Part shown: one piece after another, positions 27,396-36,138 of the stretch
Layout of the letters: every line of letters begins with the position of its first letter
Position numbering within the stretch: the first letter of the stretch is position 1
From: Mangrovimonas spongiae
Lineage (GTDB): Bacteria; Bacteroidota; Bacteroidia; Flavobacteriales; Flavobacteriaceae
Length of the DNA: 64,000 nucleotides
Assembly: GCF_003944795.1 (NCBI RefSeq)
Contig: NZ_RWBG01000004.1
Span: forward strand, 300,339 to 364,338
Direction: 5' to 3'
Notes under the pieces: model-generated
What the model was told of the DNA's origin: nothing
The model's database searches: none
Seen by the model: the letters and a program-made list of their open reading frames with translations, nothing else
Program-made: the position numbers and the translations under genes

Positions 27396-27947
27396 ATGAT
27401 ACAATCAATCAAAAAATACCTTTATGGTTTGCTAGCATGTGTTATGCTAGCAAGCTGTAATTCGGGAGAAACGTTACAAACCTATTTTGTAGACCGACAA
27501 GAAACCCCAGATTTTACATCGGCAGATTTGCCAACATCAATCGTAATGTTTGATAAGGCTACATTAACAGAAGAGCAAAAAGCCGCTTACGAGTCTGTTG
27601 AAAAATTAAACTTTTTAGGGTATAAAATTAAAGACTCTGGTAATTTAACAACTTATAATACTGAAGTTGCAAAAGTAAAAACCATTTTAAACGATACGAA
27701 GTATAAAGATTTGATGGAATTTAACGATCGCGGTGGAAAAGTTGTTATAAAGTATTTAGGCGAGGACGATAGTGTAGATGAGTTTGTAGTTTTTGGAAGC
27801 TCTAAAGATATGGGCTTTGGCATAGTAAGAGTTTTAGGTGATAATATGTCGCCAAGTAAAATAGTTACGTTAACAAAAGCCATTAGAGAAGCTGATATTG
27901 ATACAACACAATTAAAAGGATTGGAAGGTTTCTTTAAAAATATTTAA
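27396..27947 (+). CDS. DUF4252 lipoprotein
   Basis: 183 residues with lipobox MLASC (Cys21). The mature part parallels the preceding protein: VDRQETPDFTSADLPTSIV, LMEFNDRGGKVVIKYLGEDD and GFGIVRVLGDNMSPSKIVTL. Tandem soluble and lipidated paralogues suggest a duplication within the operon. It is the last gene before a strong terminator, so the sigma factor, putative anti-sigma and both DUF4252 genes form one unit. Confidence 0.82.
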   Translation: MIQSIKKYLYGLLACVMLASCNSGETLQTYFVDRQETPDFTSADLPTSIVMFDKATLTEEQKAAYESVEKLNFLGYKIKDSGNLTTYNTEVAKVKTILNDTKYKDLMEFNDRGGKVVIKYLGEDDSVDEFVVFGSSKDMGFGIVRVLGDNMSPSKIVTLTKAIREADIDTTQLKGLEGFFKNI

Positions 27948-27974
27948 AAGCTAGACGATATAGTTTTTAAAAAA

Positions 27975-28006
27975 TAAAAAGGCTCGCAACATGCGAGCCT
28001 TTTTTG
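27975..28006. terminator. Terminator of the sigma/DUF4252 operon (bidirectional)
   Basis: An 8-bp GC-rich stem (27981-27988 with 27992-27999) with a 3-base loop, flanked by A and T tracts. It also serves the convergent transcript ending at 28012. Confidence 0.88.
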
Positions 28007-28011
28007 TGTTA

Positions 28012-28200
28012 TTAATCTTGAACATCATCCTCACTTTCTCCGGAAGATTTATTAATTATCAAATTAACAATAACCAGTATAAAACACAGTAATAATGTGC
28101 CTGAAATAGCGTAGTTATTTAATAGGTCTAAAATCCCAAAAAAGGAAAACCCTATAAATACAAAAGCGCAAAGAGCTAAAGATTGTTTGTCTGTTAGCAT
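28012..28200 (-). CDS. Small two-helix membrane protein downstream of purB
   Basis: 62 residues with two predicted membrane helices (SLALCAFVFIGFSFFGILDL and ISGTLLLCFILVIVNLII) and an acidic C-terminus (SGESEDDVQD). It begins three bases after purB stops and ends just before a terminator, which supports it being translated from the purB transcript. No function is recognised. Confidence 0.6.
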   Translation of the reverse strand: MLTDKQSLALCAFVFIGFSFFGILDLLNNYAISGTLLLCFILVIVNLIINKSSGESEDDVQD

Positions 28201-28203
28201 AAA

Positions 28204-29547
28204 TTAAATTCCAGTATAATTACTAGGTGTAATGTTCTTTAATTCGTTTTTAATATGGTTAGAAACCTCTAAAGTATCAATAAACTCTGAGATAGATTGC
28301 TGTGTTATTCTTTCATTGGTTCTAGTTAACCCTTTTAAAGCTTCGTAAGGATTTGGATAACCTTCACGACGCAAAATAGTTTGAATAGCTTCTGCAACAA
28401 CAGCCCAGTTATTTTCTAAATCTTCATTAAACTTAGCTTCATTAAGAAGGAGTTTGTTTAGTCCTTTAAGTGTGCTTTTAAACCCAATAATTGTATGTGC
28501 AAATGGCACACCAGCGTTTCTTAAAACCGTACTATCGGTAAGATCTCTTTGTAATCTAGATATAGGAAGTTTTGCTGCTAAGTGCTCGAATACGGCATTG
28601 GCAATTCCTAAGTTACCTTCGGAGTTTTCAAAATCTATAGGATTTACTTTGTGTGGCATGGCACTACTTCCAACTTCTCCTTTTTTAATCTTTTGTTTAA
28701 AGTAGTCCATAGAAACGTATGTCCATATATCGCGATTTAAATCTATAATAATGGTATTTATACGCTTTAAACAATCAAATAACGCCGCCATATGGTCGTA
28801 ATGCTCAATTTGTGTTGTTGGAAACGAATGGTAAAGGCCTAATTTTTCTTGAACAAATTTACTACCAAAGGCTTTCCAGTCTATGTTAGGATAAGCAACT
28901 TTATGCGCATTGTAATTTCCTGTGGCACCCCCAAATTTGGCAGCACTCGGGATATCGTTTAATAAATTAAATTGTTCTTCTAAACGCTTTACAAAAACAT
29001 CAATTTCTTTTCCTAAACGTGTTGGCGACGCAGGTTGCCCGTGTGTTCTTGCCAACATAGAAATGTCTTTCCATTCTATAACCAGCTCTTTAAGCGTGTT
29101 TAGTGTTTTAAAATATTCAGGTACATAAACATCGTTCATCGCTTCTTTAATACTTAAAGGAATAGCGGTATTGTTAATGTCTTGAGATGTTAATCCAAAA
29201 TGAATAAACTCTTTGTATTCAGAAATGTTTAAAGCATCGAATTTTTCTTTTATAAAATATTCAACGGCTTTTACATCGTGATTTGTAACACTTTCTATGG
29301 TTTTAATTTGTAGCGCATCTTCGGCTGTAAATTCTTTATATATGTTTCTTAACGCGTCAAAAAGTGTGTGGTCAAAATTGTTTAATTGCGGCAACGGAAT
29401 TTCGCATAATGCAATAAAGTATTCAATTTCTACAAGAACACGATATTTAATAAGTGCTTCTTCAGAAAAATATGTTGAAAGCGCTTCGGCTTTGTTTCGG
29501 TATCTACCGTCAATTGGCGATATGGCGTTTAGTTGTGTTAACGTCAT
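28204..29547 (-). CDS. purB: Adenylosuccinate lyase
   Basis: Catalyses two steps of purine synthesis: SAICAR to AICAR plus fumarate, and adenylosuccinate to AMP plus fumarate. 447 residues, cytoplasmic. Family motifs are TSQDINNTAIPLSIKEAM, ARTHGQPASPTRLGKEIDVF and the signature GSSAMPHKVNPIDFENSEGN near residue 290, with the catalytic Ser in the flexible loop. Length matches the longer E. coli-like type. It has its own promoter and is followed by a small membrane-protein gene. Confidence 0.96.
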   Translation of the reverse strand: MTLTQLNAISPIDGRYRNKAEALSTYFSEEALIKYRVLVEIEYFIALCEIPLPQLNNFDHTLFDALRNIYKEFTAEDALQIKTIESVTNHDVKAVEYFIKEKFDALNISEYKEFIHFGLTSQDINNTAIPLSIKEAMNDVYVPEYFKTLNTLKELVIEWKDISMLARTHGQPASPTRLGKEIDVFVKRLEEQFNLLNDIPSAAKFGGATGNYNAHKVAYPNIDWKAFGSKFVQEKLGLYHSFPTTQIEHYDHMAALFDCLKRINTIIIDLNRDIWTYVSMDYFKQKIKKGEVGSSAMPHKVNPIDFENSEGNLGIANAVFEHLAAKLPISRLQRDLTDSTVLRNAGVPFAHTIIGFKSTLKGLNKLLLNEAKFNEDLENNWAVVAEAIQTILRREGYPNPYEALKGLTRTNERITQQSISEFIDTLEVSNHIKNELKNITPSNYTGI

Positions 29548-29570
29548 GATGTGTTGTTTTAAAGAAGTGG

Positions 29571-29578
29571 CAAAGATA
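29571..29578 (-). promoter_or_regulatory. Promoter -7 element of purB
   Basis: TATCTTTG on the minus strand matches TAnnTTTG and lies 23 bases before the purB start, with a weak TTCA at the -33 position. Confidence 0.55.
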
Positions 29579-29617
29579 ACGGTTTTAAGTAGAAGAGTGA
29601 AGGGTTAATACCCGTTT

Positions 29618-30184
29618 TTAAGAATTCTTTATTTTTTTTAAAATGTGTCTAGCTCTTGCTTTAAAACCTGAACTTTGTATGTGGTAGTCGCGTTCTAAAA
29701 TTAAAGCAAGTTCTGGATGAATCCAAGCGTAATCCTGCCCAAATAAAAAGAGTGTGTTCATAGAATAAGCTTTAGGTGCTATTTTTTCATCGGTAATCAT
29801 ATAATCAAAACAAACCTCTATAATACGTTCTTTATGGGTGTTTGTTAATGCTTGTTTTATGGCGTTATCTGTTTTAGCATAATAGGCTTTAGCAAGGTAT
29901 TCGCAAATTTTTGCTACTGGACGTACAGCCGAATCGAAATGAACTTTTTTAATGTTTTTTGTAAAATAATCTAAATGCGGAATAATAGCATCTAGTTGTT
30001 CACTACACATAAACTCCATAATCCAAGCTGCGCGACACGATATTTTATCATCTACCATAAATAAAATATCTAAAGTTTTAGGAACTAGATTTGTATTATT
30101 TAGAAGCAAGTTGGCATACTTTAGACGTTTTTCTCTAGAATGATTAACATAATTTAATTCGTCGTAAAGTTGTTTTGTTGTCAA
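29618..30184 (-). CDS. HEAT-like helical protein of unknown function
   Basis: 188 residues, apparently all-alpha with helical-repeat spacing (SREKRLKYANLLLNNTNLVP, CRAAWIMEFMCSEQLDAIIP, YFTKNIKKVHFDSAVRPVAK, YAWIHPELALILERDY). There is no signal peptide or membrane helix. Homologues beside purB are often labelled adenylosuccinate lyase, which is not supported: no lyase signature is present and it is far too short. It is divergent from the haem-binding gene. It may serve as a protein-protein adaptor. Confidence 0.75.
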   Translation of the reverse strand: MTTKQLYDELNYVNHSREKRLKYANLLLNNTNLVPKTLDILFMVDDKISCRAAWIMEFMCSEQLDAIIPHLDYFTKNIKKVHFDSAVRPVAKICEYLAKAYYAKTDNAIKQALTNTHKERIIEVCFDYMITDEKIAPKAYSMNTLFLFGQDYAWIHPELALILERDYHIQSSGFKARARHILKKIKNS

Positions 30185-30219
30185 GGCTTTTCCTATTTTT
30201 ATCTCTAAATTTAATCAAA

Positions 30220-30696
30220 ATGAAAAATACTTTAAAGAAAATCTTGTTTTTGCTCTTGGCAGTATTTGTTATAGCGCAATTTTTTGGGCCAGAAAAAAAT
30301 GATGGCGATTTAGTAACATTAGAACCGTTTTTAGCAGAGACAAATCCGCCAGAAGATGTTAAACTAATACTTAAAGAAACGTGCTTTGATTGCCATAGTA
30401 GTGTTACAAGATATCCTTGGTATAGTAAAATTACTCCTGTTAACTATTGGTTAAACGATCATATAGAACACGGTAAAGAAGAGTTAGATTTTTCAAAATG
30501 GGAGTCGTATTCGGCAAAAAAGAAAGAACATAAATTAGACGAAGTTGGCGAACTAGTTGAAAAAAAAGAAATGCCTTTAGAGTCTTATACTTGGGTGCAT
30601 AAAGAAGCCAAACTTTCCGATGCACAAATAGAAGCTGTTGTAGCTTGGGTTAATAAAGTAAAGTTTAAATATTCCTTAGAGCCAAGACCAGAGTAG
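30220..30696 (+). CDS. Haem-binding domain protein (membrane-anchored, CXXCH)
   Basis: 158 residues from the Met at 30220; the longer frame from 30175 would overlap the divergent gene. One N-terminal hydrophobic segment (ILFLLLAVFVIAQFF) leads to a periplasmic domain with the c-type haem motif CFDCH (Cys55, Cys58, His59) followed by SSVTRYPWYSKITPVNYW, matching the Haem_bd family. It probably functions in electron transfer or redox sensing. The glycosyltransferase start follows 5 bases after its stop. Confidence 0.88.
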   Translation: MKNTLKKILFLLLAVFVIAQFFGPEKNDGDLVTLEPFLAETNPPEDVKLILKETCFDCHSSVTRYPWYSKITPVNYWLNDHIEHGKEELDFSKWESYSAKKKEHKLDEVGELVEKKEMPLESYTWVHKEAKLSDAQIEAVVAWVNKVKFKYSLEPRPE

Positions 30697-30701
30697 TCAT
30701 T

Positions 30702-31934
30702 TTGAAACACAAACTTTTAATAATTGGTTTTGTATGGCCAGAGCCAAAAAGTTCTGCAGCTGGAAGCAGAATGATGCAGTTAATAGCATTTTTCTTATCA
30801 CATAATTACGATGTAACATTTGCTACAACAACCAAGAAAACCCAAAATGCCTTTAACTTAGAGCAAATAGGTATCCATGAAGTTGAGGTGGCACTAAACA
30901 ATTCTAGTTTTGATGATTTTCTGGCAGAGTTAAAACCAGACATCGTTTTATTTGATAGGTTTTTAACCGAAGAGCAGTTTAGTTGGCGTGTCGCAGAATG
31001 TTGCCCAAACGCTATAAGAATATTAGATACAGAGGATTTACATTTTTTACGAAAAGGCAGACAGCAAGCATTTAAAGATAAAGAATTATTTAATGATGAT
31101 TATCTCTATAACGATACTGCAAAACGTGAAATAGCCAGTATATTACGTTGCGATTTAAGTTTACTTATTTCGGAGTACGAAATGGCATTATTGCAAGAAA
31201 GGTTTCATGTTGATGCATCACTTTTATTGTATTTGCCTTTTATGTTAAATTCAATTTCTAATAAAGCTTTAAAAAAGCTACCCAGATATCAATCTAGAGA
31301 TCATTTTATTACAGTAGGAACATTTTTACACGAGCCTAATTACCAATCGGTTTTATATTTAAAGCAAACTATTTGGCCAAAAATTAAAGCACAACTTCCT
31401 AATGCCGAACTTCATATTTATGGTGCTTATCAATCGCAAAAAGTTACCCAATTACATAATATAAAAGAAGGGTTTTTAATTAAAGGGTTTGTCGATGATT
31501 TAGATACCGTAATGCAATCGTCTCGTGTGTGTTTAGCGCCTTTGCAGTTTGGAGCCGGTTTAAAAGGTAAGCTAATTGATGCCATGAGAAACGGAACACC
31601 GTGTGCCATGTCTACTATAGCAGCCGAAGGCATGTTTGGAACATCTCAACCAAACGGCTTTGTAAGTGATGATGTTAATGAGTTTGTAGAAAAAACAATC
31701 CAGCTTTATAGTCAAGAATCTTTCTGGGAAGAATCGCAAAAAAATGGATTTAACGTATTAGAACAAAGATTTTGCAAGTATGAGCATCAAGATAATTTTT
31801 GGGGTAAATTAAAAGTCATAAAGTCTAATTTAAAATCTCATCGTCAAGACAATTTTTTAGGAAGTATTTTGCAACATCATCTTCACCAAAGTACCAAGTT
31901 CATGTCTAAATGGATAGAAGAAAAGAATAAATAA
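30702..31934 (+). CDS. Glycosyltransferase, GT-B fold (family 4-like)
   Basis: 410 residues, cytoplasmic. The start reads as TTG. N-terminal LLIIGFVWPEPKSSAAGSRM is an acceptor-domain opening typical of GT4-like enzymes; the C-terminal half carries the donor-domain features FITVGTFLHEPNYQSVLYLK, LHIYGAYQS and CLAPLQFGAGLKGKLIDAM. It transfers a sugar from an activated donor, but the substrate is not identifiable. No polysaccharide cluster surrounds it. Confidence 0.87.
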   Translation: MKHKLLIIGFVWPEPKSSAAGSRMMQLIAFFLSHNYDVTFATTTKKTQNAFNLEQIGIHEVEVALNNSSFDDFLAELKPDIVLFDRFLTEEQFSWRVAECCPNAIRILDTEDLHFLRKGRQQAFKDKELFNDDYLYNDTAKREIASILRCDLSLLISEYEMALLQERFHVDASLLLYLPFMLNSISNKALKKLPRYQSRDHFITVGTFLHEPNYQSVLYLKQTIWPKIKAQLPNAELHIYGAYQSQKVTQLHNIKEGFLIKGFVDDLDTVMQSSRVCLAPLQFGAGLKGKLIDAMRNGTPCAMSTIAAEGMFGTSQPNGFVSDDVNEFVEKTIQLYSQESFWEESQKNGFNVLEQRFCKYEHQDNFWGKLKVIKSNLKSHRQDNFLGSILQHHLHQSTKFMSKWIEEKNK

Positions 31935-32035
31935 AGACAAGCTTTATACTTGTTATAAGTATTTATCTATTCTTAATTTAGGTAGACCATCTAATTTTAT
32001 TACTTTTAGCCTTCTTTATAAATATCAATGCTATT

Positions 32036-34516
32036 TTGTTTAACCGTGTTTTAATAACTATTCTCTTTTTATGTTATGGCATTTTGAGTTTTTCTCAAAA
32101 CCAGCCTCCAAATATTACAGCTACTGGAAATCAAATTTATTGTCCATTAAGCCAAACGCCTATTGTATCTTTTTTTAATATTGATGATCCTGATGATACA
32201 ACAATAGAAGCTCTTTACATCCAAATTTCTACAGGATATCAAGTTGGTAGTGATGTTTTGGAGTTAACCGGGGCGCACCCAAATATTCAAACAAGTTGGG
32301 ATGCTAATCAAGGGAAATTAACCTTAACAGGAATTGCGGGAAATGAAGTCGCTTATACCGATTTAATTGCAGCAGTTTACGATGTGGTTTTTGAAAGTAC
32401 TACAATAGATTTAGAGTTTGAAAAATCATTTTCTTTCACCATAGGTGAGGCTAACTATTTGCCTTCTACAGGACATTATTACGAGTATGTTGCCGATGTA
32501 GGTGTTTCTTGGGACGACGCAAAAGTTTTAGCTGAAAATAGAACCTATTATGGGTTGCAAGGTTATTTAGTAACAATTCTATCTGAAGACGAAGCACAAT
32601 TATCAGGAGAGCAAGCGGCTGGAACAGGTTGGATTGGCGGAAGTGATGCCGAAACAGAAGGCGAATGGAAATGGGTTACTGGTCCAGAATCTGGGACTAT
32701 ATTTTGGAATGGTGGAACAAACGGATCTACACCAAATTTTGCCTTTTGGAATACTGGTGAGCCTAACAACTTAGGAGAAGAAGATTATGCACATATTACA
32801 GCACCAGGATTAGGAGTACAAGGTTCTTGGAACGACTTACCTAATGTTGGCGGTGATGGTGATTATGAACCAAAAGGCTATATTGTTGAATATGGCGGTA
32901 TGCCTGGAGATCCTACGTTAAACTTATCAGCCAGTACGCAATTAAATATTCCTAGAATAATTAATACATTAGAAGCAGAACGTTGTGGTAATGGTACCGT
33001 AACCTTAGAAGTACAAACTTCAATAGGTACGGTGTATTGGTTTAGCTCAGAAGCGGGAAATGTTATTGCTACTGGAAATACGTTTGTTACCCCTGAAATT
33101 AATGAAACAACTACGTTTTACGCCTTGGCAACGGCAAACAACTGTTTAGAAGGTGAGAAAGTACCTGTAACAGCTACGGTTTATGCATTACCAGAAGTAA
33201 ATTCGCCAATTACATTTAATAATTGCGATGAGGATGGCATTCCCGACGGATTTACTAATTTCAATTTAAATGAAATAGGAGATTTAATAACAAACGGAGA
33301 GACATCAACCTACACCATTTCATATTATGACGATATTTCTAATGCCAATCAAGGAATAAACTCATTAGAGGCTTATCCATATAATAATATTAATTCCAGC
33401 GAAATCTATGTTAGAGTAGAAGGAGAAAATGGATGTTTTAAAGTTATTACGGTTAATTTAGAGATTTCTACCACAGCTTTACCCGATGATTTTTTAGTAA
33501 CATTAGAGGTATGTGATACTGGTGAAGAAGGCATAGAAGAGTTTAATCTATTGAATGCTGAACAAGATGTTTTAGATGTATTTCCTGATACTCAAAATTT
33601 AAGTGTTCATTTTTACGAAACTCTTGAAGATGCCCAGCTAGAATTAAATGAAATAAATGCTACAGTTCCTTATACCAATCAAAATCTTTTTTCAGAAGTT
33701 CTTTATGTCAGAATTGAAGATGATAATGGTGGTTGTTATGGTATTGGTGGGCATTTAAATTTAGTAGTTCAGCCTAAGCCAGAATTTCAGTTAGATGATA
33801 GGACGGTTTTCTGTTCAAATGAGGAATTAGTTGCGTTAAGTATTTACAACCCTCAAGGTACTTACAATTATGAGTGGTTAGATATTACAGGAACTATTTT
33901 AGGAACAGGACCTACTTTAGAAGTCGGTTCTGGAGGCGAATATTTTGTAATTGCAGAGAATGAAAATGGGTGTTTTTCTGATATTAAAAACATATCGGTT
34001 GTAACCTCTTCAAGTCCAAATATAAGTTACGAAGATATTTCTATTACAGACTTTAGTGAGACTAATAGTATAACCATTAATACACAACATTTAGGAGATG
34101 GACACTATGAGTTTTCAATAGGAAGCAGTTCTGGTCCTTATCAAGACATGCCGTATTTTAATAACTTGCCTTATGGAAGTTACACACTTTACGTTAGAGA
34201 CAAGAATGGTTGTGGAATGACTGAATTAGATTTTTCAATCTTAGGACATCAAAAGTTCTTTTCTCCCAATGGAGATAATGTAAATGACACTTGGAACATT
34301 AAAGGAGCCGGACAAGGATATAAATTAACGTCTTACATTACAATTTACGATAGGTATGGTAAAATGATACAAACAATAACTCCTTTTGAAGGTGGCTGGG
34401 ATGGTACCTTGAAAGGCGCAAACTTACCGAGCTCAGACTATTGGTTTATGGCTAGAATGATAACTAATGCCGGAGAACATAGAATATTAAAAGGACACTT
34501 TGCTTTAATAAGATAA
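32036..34516 (+). CDS. T9SS type B cargo protein with C-type lectin-like domain
   Basis: 826 residues. A signal peptide is followed by a C-type lectin-like domain (about 135-300: GHYYEYVADVGVSWDDAKVL, WIGGSDAETEGEWKWVTG, NTGEPNNLGEEDYAHI) and then repeated Ig-like modules. The last 80 residues are the gliding-motility/T9SS type B signature: HQKFFSPNGDNVNDTWNIKG, ITIYDRYGKMIQTI, GGWDGT. The protein should be exported by the type IX system and attached to the cell surface or released. The start codon is uncertain and appears to be TTG. Ligand unknown; adhesion or glycan binding is a guess. Confidence 0.9.
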   Translation: MFNRVLITILFLCYGILSFSQNQPPNITATGNQIYCPLSQTPIVSFFNIDDPDDTTIEALYIQISTGYQVGSDVLELTGAHPNIQTSWDANQGKLTLTGIAGNEVAYTDLIAAVYDVVFESTTIDLEFEKSFSFTIGEANYLPSTGHYYEYVADVGVSWDDAKVLAENRTYYGLQGYLVTILSEDEAQLSGEQAAGTGWIGGSDAETEGEWKWVTGPESGTIFWNGGTNGSTPNFAFWNTGEPNNLGEEDYAHITAPGLGVQGSWNDLPNVGGDGDYEPKGYIVEYGGMPGDPTLNLSASTQLNIPRIINTLEAERCGNGTVTLEVQTSIGTVYWFSSEAGNVIATGNTFVTPEINETTTFYALATANNCLEGEKVPVTATVYALPEVNSPITFNNCDEDGIPDGFTNFNLNEIGDLITNGETSTYTISYYDDISNANQGINSLEAYPYNNINSSEIYVRVEGENGCFKVITVNLEISTTALPDDFLVTLEVCDTGEEGIEEFNLLNAEQDVLDVFPDTQNLSVHFYETLEDAQLELNEINATVPYTNQNLFSEVLYVRIEDDNGGCYGIGGHLNLVVQPKPEFQLDDRTVFCSNEELVALSIYNPQGTYNYEWLDITGTILGTGPTLEVGSGGEYFVIAENENGCFSDIKNISVVTSSSPNISYEDISITDFSETNSITINTQHLGDGHYEFSIGSSSGPYQDMPYFNNLPYGSYTLYVRDKNGCGMTELDFSILGHQKFFSPNGDNVNDTWNIKGAGQGYKLTSYITIYDRYGKMIQTITPFEGGWDGTLKGANLPSSDYWFMARMITNAGEHRILKGHFALIR

Positions 34517-34518
34517 CG

Positions 34519-34974
34519 CTAGTTTTCTGTGACAGAAACGCCGTCTTCGGCAAACCTTTTAAAATCCATCATGTATTGTTTGGATTGTTTTTTAAAAGCG
34601 CCTGGCATAAGTAATGTCATTAACCGATAAATAAATTTTGTAGGTATAAATTCAGATTTTGAGATCCATTTAGTATGGCCGTTTTGGGTTTCTTTAAAAA
34701 AGTTTTCTTGTACATTATGCATGCCTTTAGTGTCGTAAGTTGCATGAAATTCGTTAGGAAGTTGTTTTTTAGTAATGGTTTCTATAAGTTCCATTTGACG
34801 TTTTCCCATGTTATAAATAAGTTTTGTTTTAGAACCAATTTCCCCAGGGTTACCCGATAAAAATTCATAAGATTTTAATCCCCGTTGCCAATGTTTCATA
34901 TTGGACATATTATCAAATTTTTTTACAAATTCTTCAATCGGGCACTCTACAACAACTTCTACTTGGTATTTCAT
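34519..34974 (-). CDS. SRPBCC-family protein
   Basis: 151 residues, cytoplasmic, with a START/polyketide-cyclase-like fold: KYQVEVVVECPIEEFVKKF, MKHWQRGLKSYEFLSG, SKTKLIYNMGKRQMEL and the C-terminal helix FIYRLMTLLMPGAFKKQSKQ. These proteins bind hydrophobic ligands in a deep cavity. No particular ligand is suggested by the sequence. Its stop is two bases from the stop of the convergent T9SS protein gene. Confidence 0.85.
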   Translation of the reverse strand: MKYQVEVVVECPIEEFVKKFDNMSNMKHWQRGLKSYEFLSGNPGEIGSKTKLIYNMGKRQMELIETITKKQLPNEFHATYDTKGMHNVQENFFKETQNGHTKWISKSEFIPTKFIYRLMTLLMPGAFKKQSKQYMMDFKRFAEDGVSVTEN

Positions 34975-35006
34975 GATTTATGAACTTTTATTAAAAGTAA
35001 TAAAAA

Positions 35007-35034
35007 AAGCGATTGTATTTACAATCGCTTTTTT
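35007..35034. terminator. Bidirectional terminator after the T9SS type A protein gene
   Basis: A 10-bp stem (35007-35016 with 35021-35030) with a 4-base loop is flanked by A and T tracts. It ends the minus-strand gene at 35054 before the SRPBCC gene. Confidence 0.85.
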
Positions 35035-35053
35035 AAGATGGTTTTTTGCATAT

Positions 35054-35914
35054 TTATCGAGCAATTACTTTAATAACCTTTTTAAGGTTAGTGCCTTCAA
35101 CTTTAATAAGTAAAAGCTGGTTTTTTGGTAAAGAAATAAGCTTTTTAAAGTCATTAGTTATAGTATTACTTGATTGTTGTATAACTCTACCAAAAACATC
35201 ATAAACGGTAATAGTAGCCATGCCTTGATAACCATTAATGTGTAAATGGTTATTTGTTAAAAATATTTTAGTTTGCTTAGAAACATTGTTAATAGACATG
35301 GTTGGAGTTTCTGTAATGGAGTACTCTAACGTGTTAATATTAAATGAAATATCGTAATTGTCATCGCTAGGAATTGGAATATTGTCTCCAGAGTTTGGTA
35401 CAGCGGTGCCAGATAAAGTAGTTCCGCCGTAATTAACATTCCAGTTGCCATCTCGTCTAAATTTTACTTCACCAGCAGTTAAAGCTACGTTGTTGGCGGT
35501 ATAAGTAATATAATCGGTTGTGCTTAAAACAAGATCACTAGACCAGCCGTTAAAATCACCAATAAGACCTACATTTTGATCGGAAGGTGAAACAGGTGTG
35601 AAAATATACTCGGTAGACCCAATGTCGATACTAATGTCGTAAAAACCAGCTTCTACAGGAATGTTGTTATCAGCCCAAGTACCGGTTGGAAAAGTGGTGC
35701 CACCCCAATTATTATCCCAGCTATCATCTTGTCTAAATTTTAACCCTGTATCAGGCAAATAATAATTACTTAGGGTAAAAGTAATGTTGTCAGTCGTATT
35801 CATGTTAACATCGTTTCCCCAGTCATTAAAATCTCCAAGAAACCCTACAGATTGCGAAAATATTAAGCTAGGTATAGAAATTACATAAATAAGAAAAAGT
35901 AGTTTTAATTTCAT
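35054..35914 (-). CDS. T9SS type A cargo protein with two SusE/F-like starch-binding repeats
   Basis: 286 residues. A signal peptide precedes two homologous repeats of about 90 residues: VGFLGDFNDWGNDVNMNTTD and VGLIGDFNGWSSDLVLSTTD, each followed by a LKFRQDDSWDNNWGG- or VKFRRDGNWNVNYGG-type segment and an ISFNI/ISIDI strand. The repeats resemble the outer-membrane starch-binding modules of SusE/SusF. The C-terminal 75 residues are a type A sorting domain (ATITVYDVFGRVIQQ, ending KVIKVIAR). It is probably a secreted or surface glycan-binding protein. No degrading enzyme is next to it. Confidence 0.85.
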   Translation of the reverse strand: MKLKLLFLIYVISIPSLIFSQSVGFLGDFNDWGNDVNMNTTDNITFTLSNYYLPDTGLKFRQDDSWDNNWGGTTFPTGTWADNNIPVEAGFYDISIDIGSTEYIFTPVSPSDQNVGLIGDFNGWSSDLVLSTTDYITYTANNVALTAGEVKFRRDGNWNVNYGGTTLSGTAVPNSGDNIPIPSDDNYDISFNINTLEYSITETPTMSINNVSKQTKIFLTNNHLHINGYQGMATITVYDVFGRVIQQSSNTITNDFKKLISLPKNQLLLIKVEGTNLKKVIKVIAR

Positions 35915-36082
35915 ATAAAAATTGTTTATTAGTTAATAGTCTTTACAATATAGCAAATAAGAGGTTTTATTTTTGCGTAAAACACAACTACAACGTTTTC
36001 GTGTTAATAAATAATTAAAAACAGGGTTGCTTTATTGTTAAATAAGCAATTTTGTTTTAACATTTTCTTGCATCGTATAAAC

Positions 36083-36113
36083 ATTGCTTAATAGACTAAT
36101 TGTTTTATTTTTG
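36083..36113 (+). promoter_or_regulatory. Promoter of the parvulin operon
   Basis: ATTG (36083-36086), a 19-base spacer and TATTTTTG (36106-36113) fit the Bacteroidota consensus, 25 bases before the first parvulin gene. Confidence 0.6.
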
Positions 36114-36138
36114 CAGGTATTCATATTAAAATAAAAGT

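Noticed and set aside
30175..30219. Upstream start of the haem-binding gene
   Set aside because: It would overlap the divergent gene start by 10 bases and put 15 extra residues before a normal signal anchor; Met at 30220 is better.
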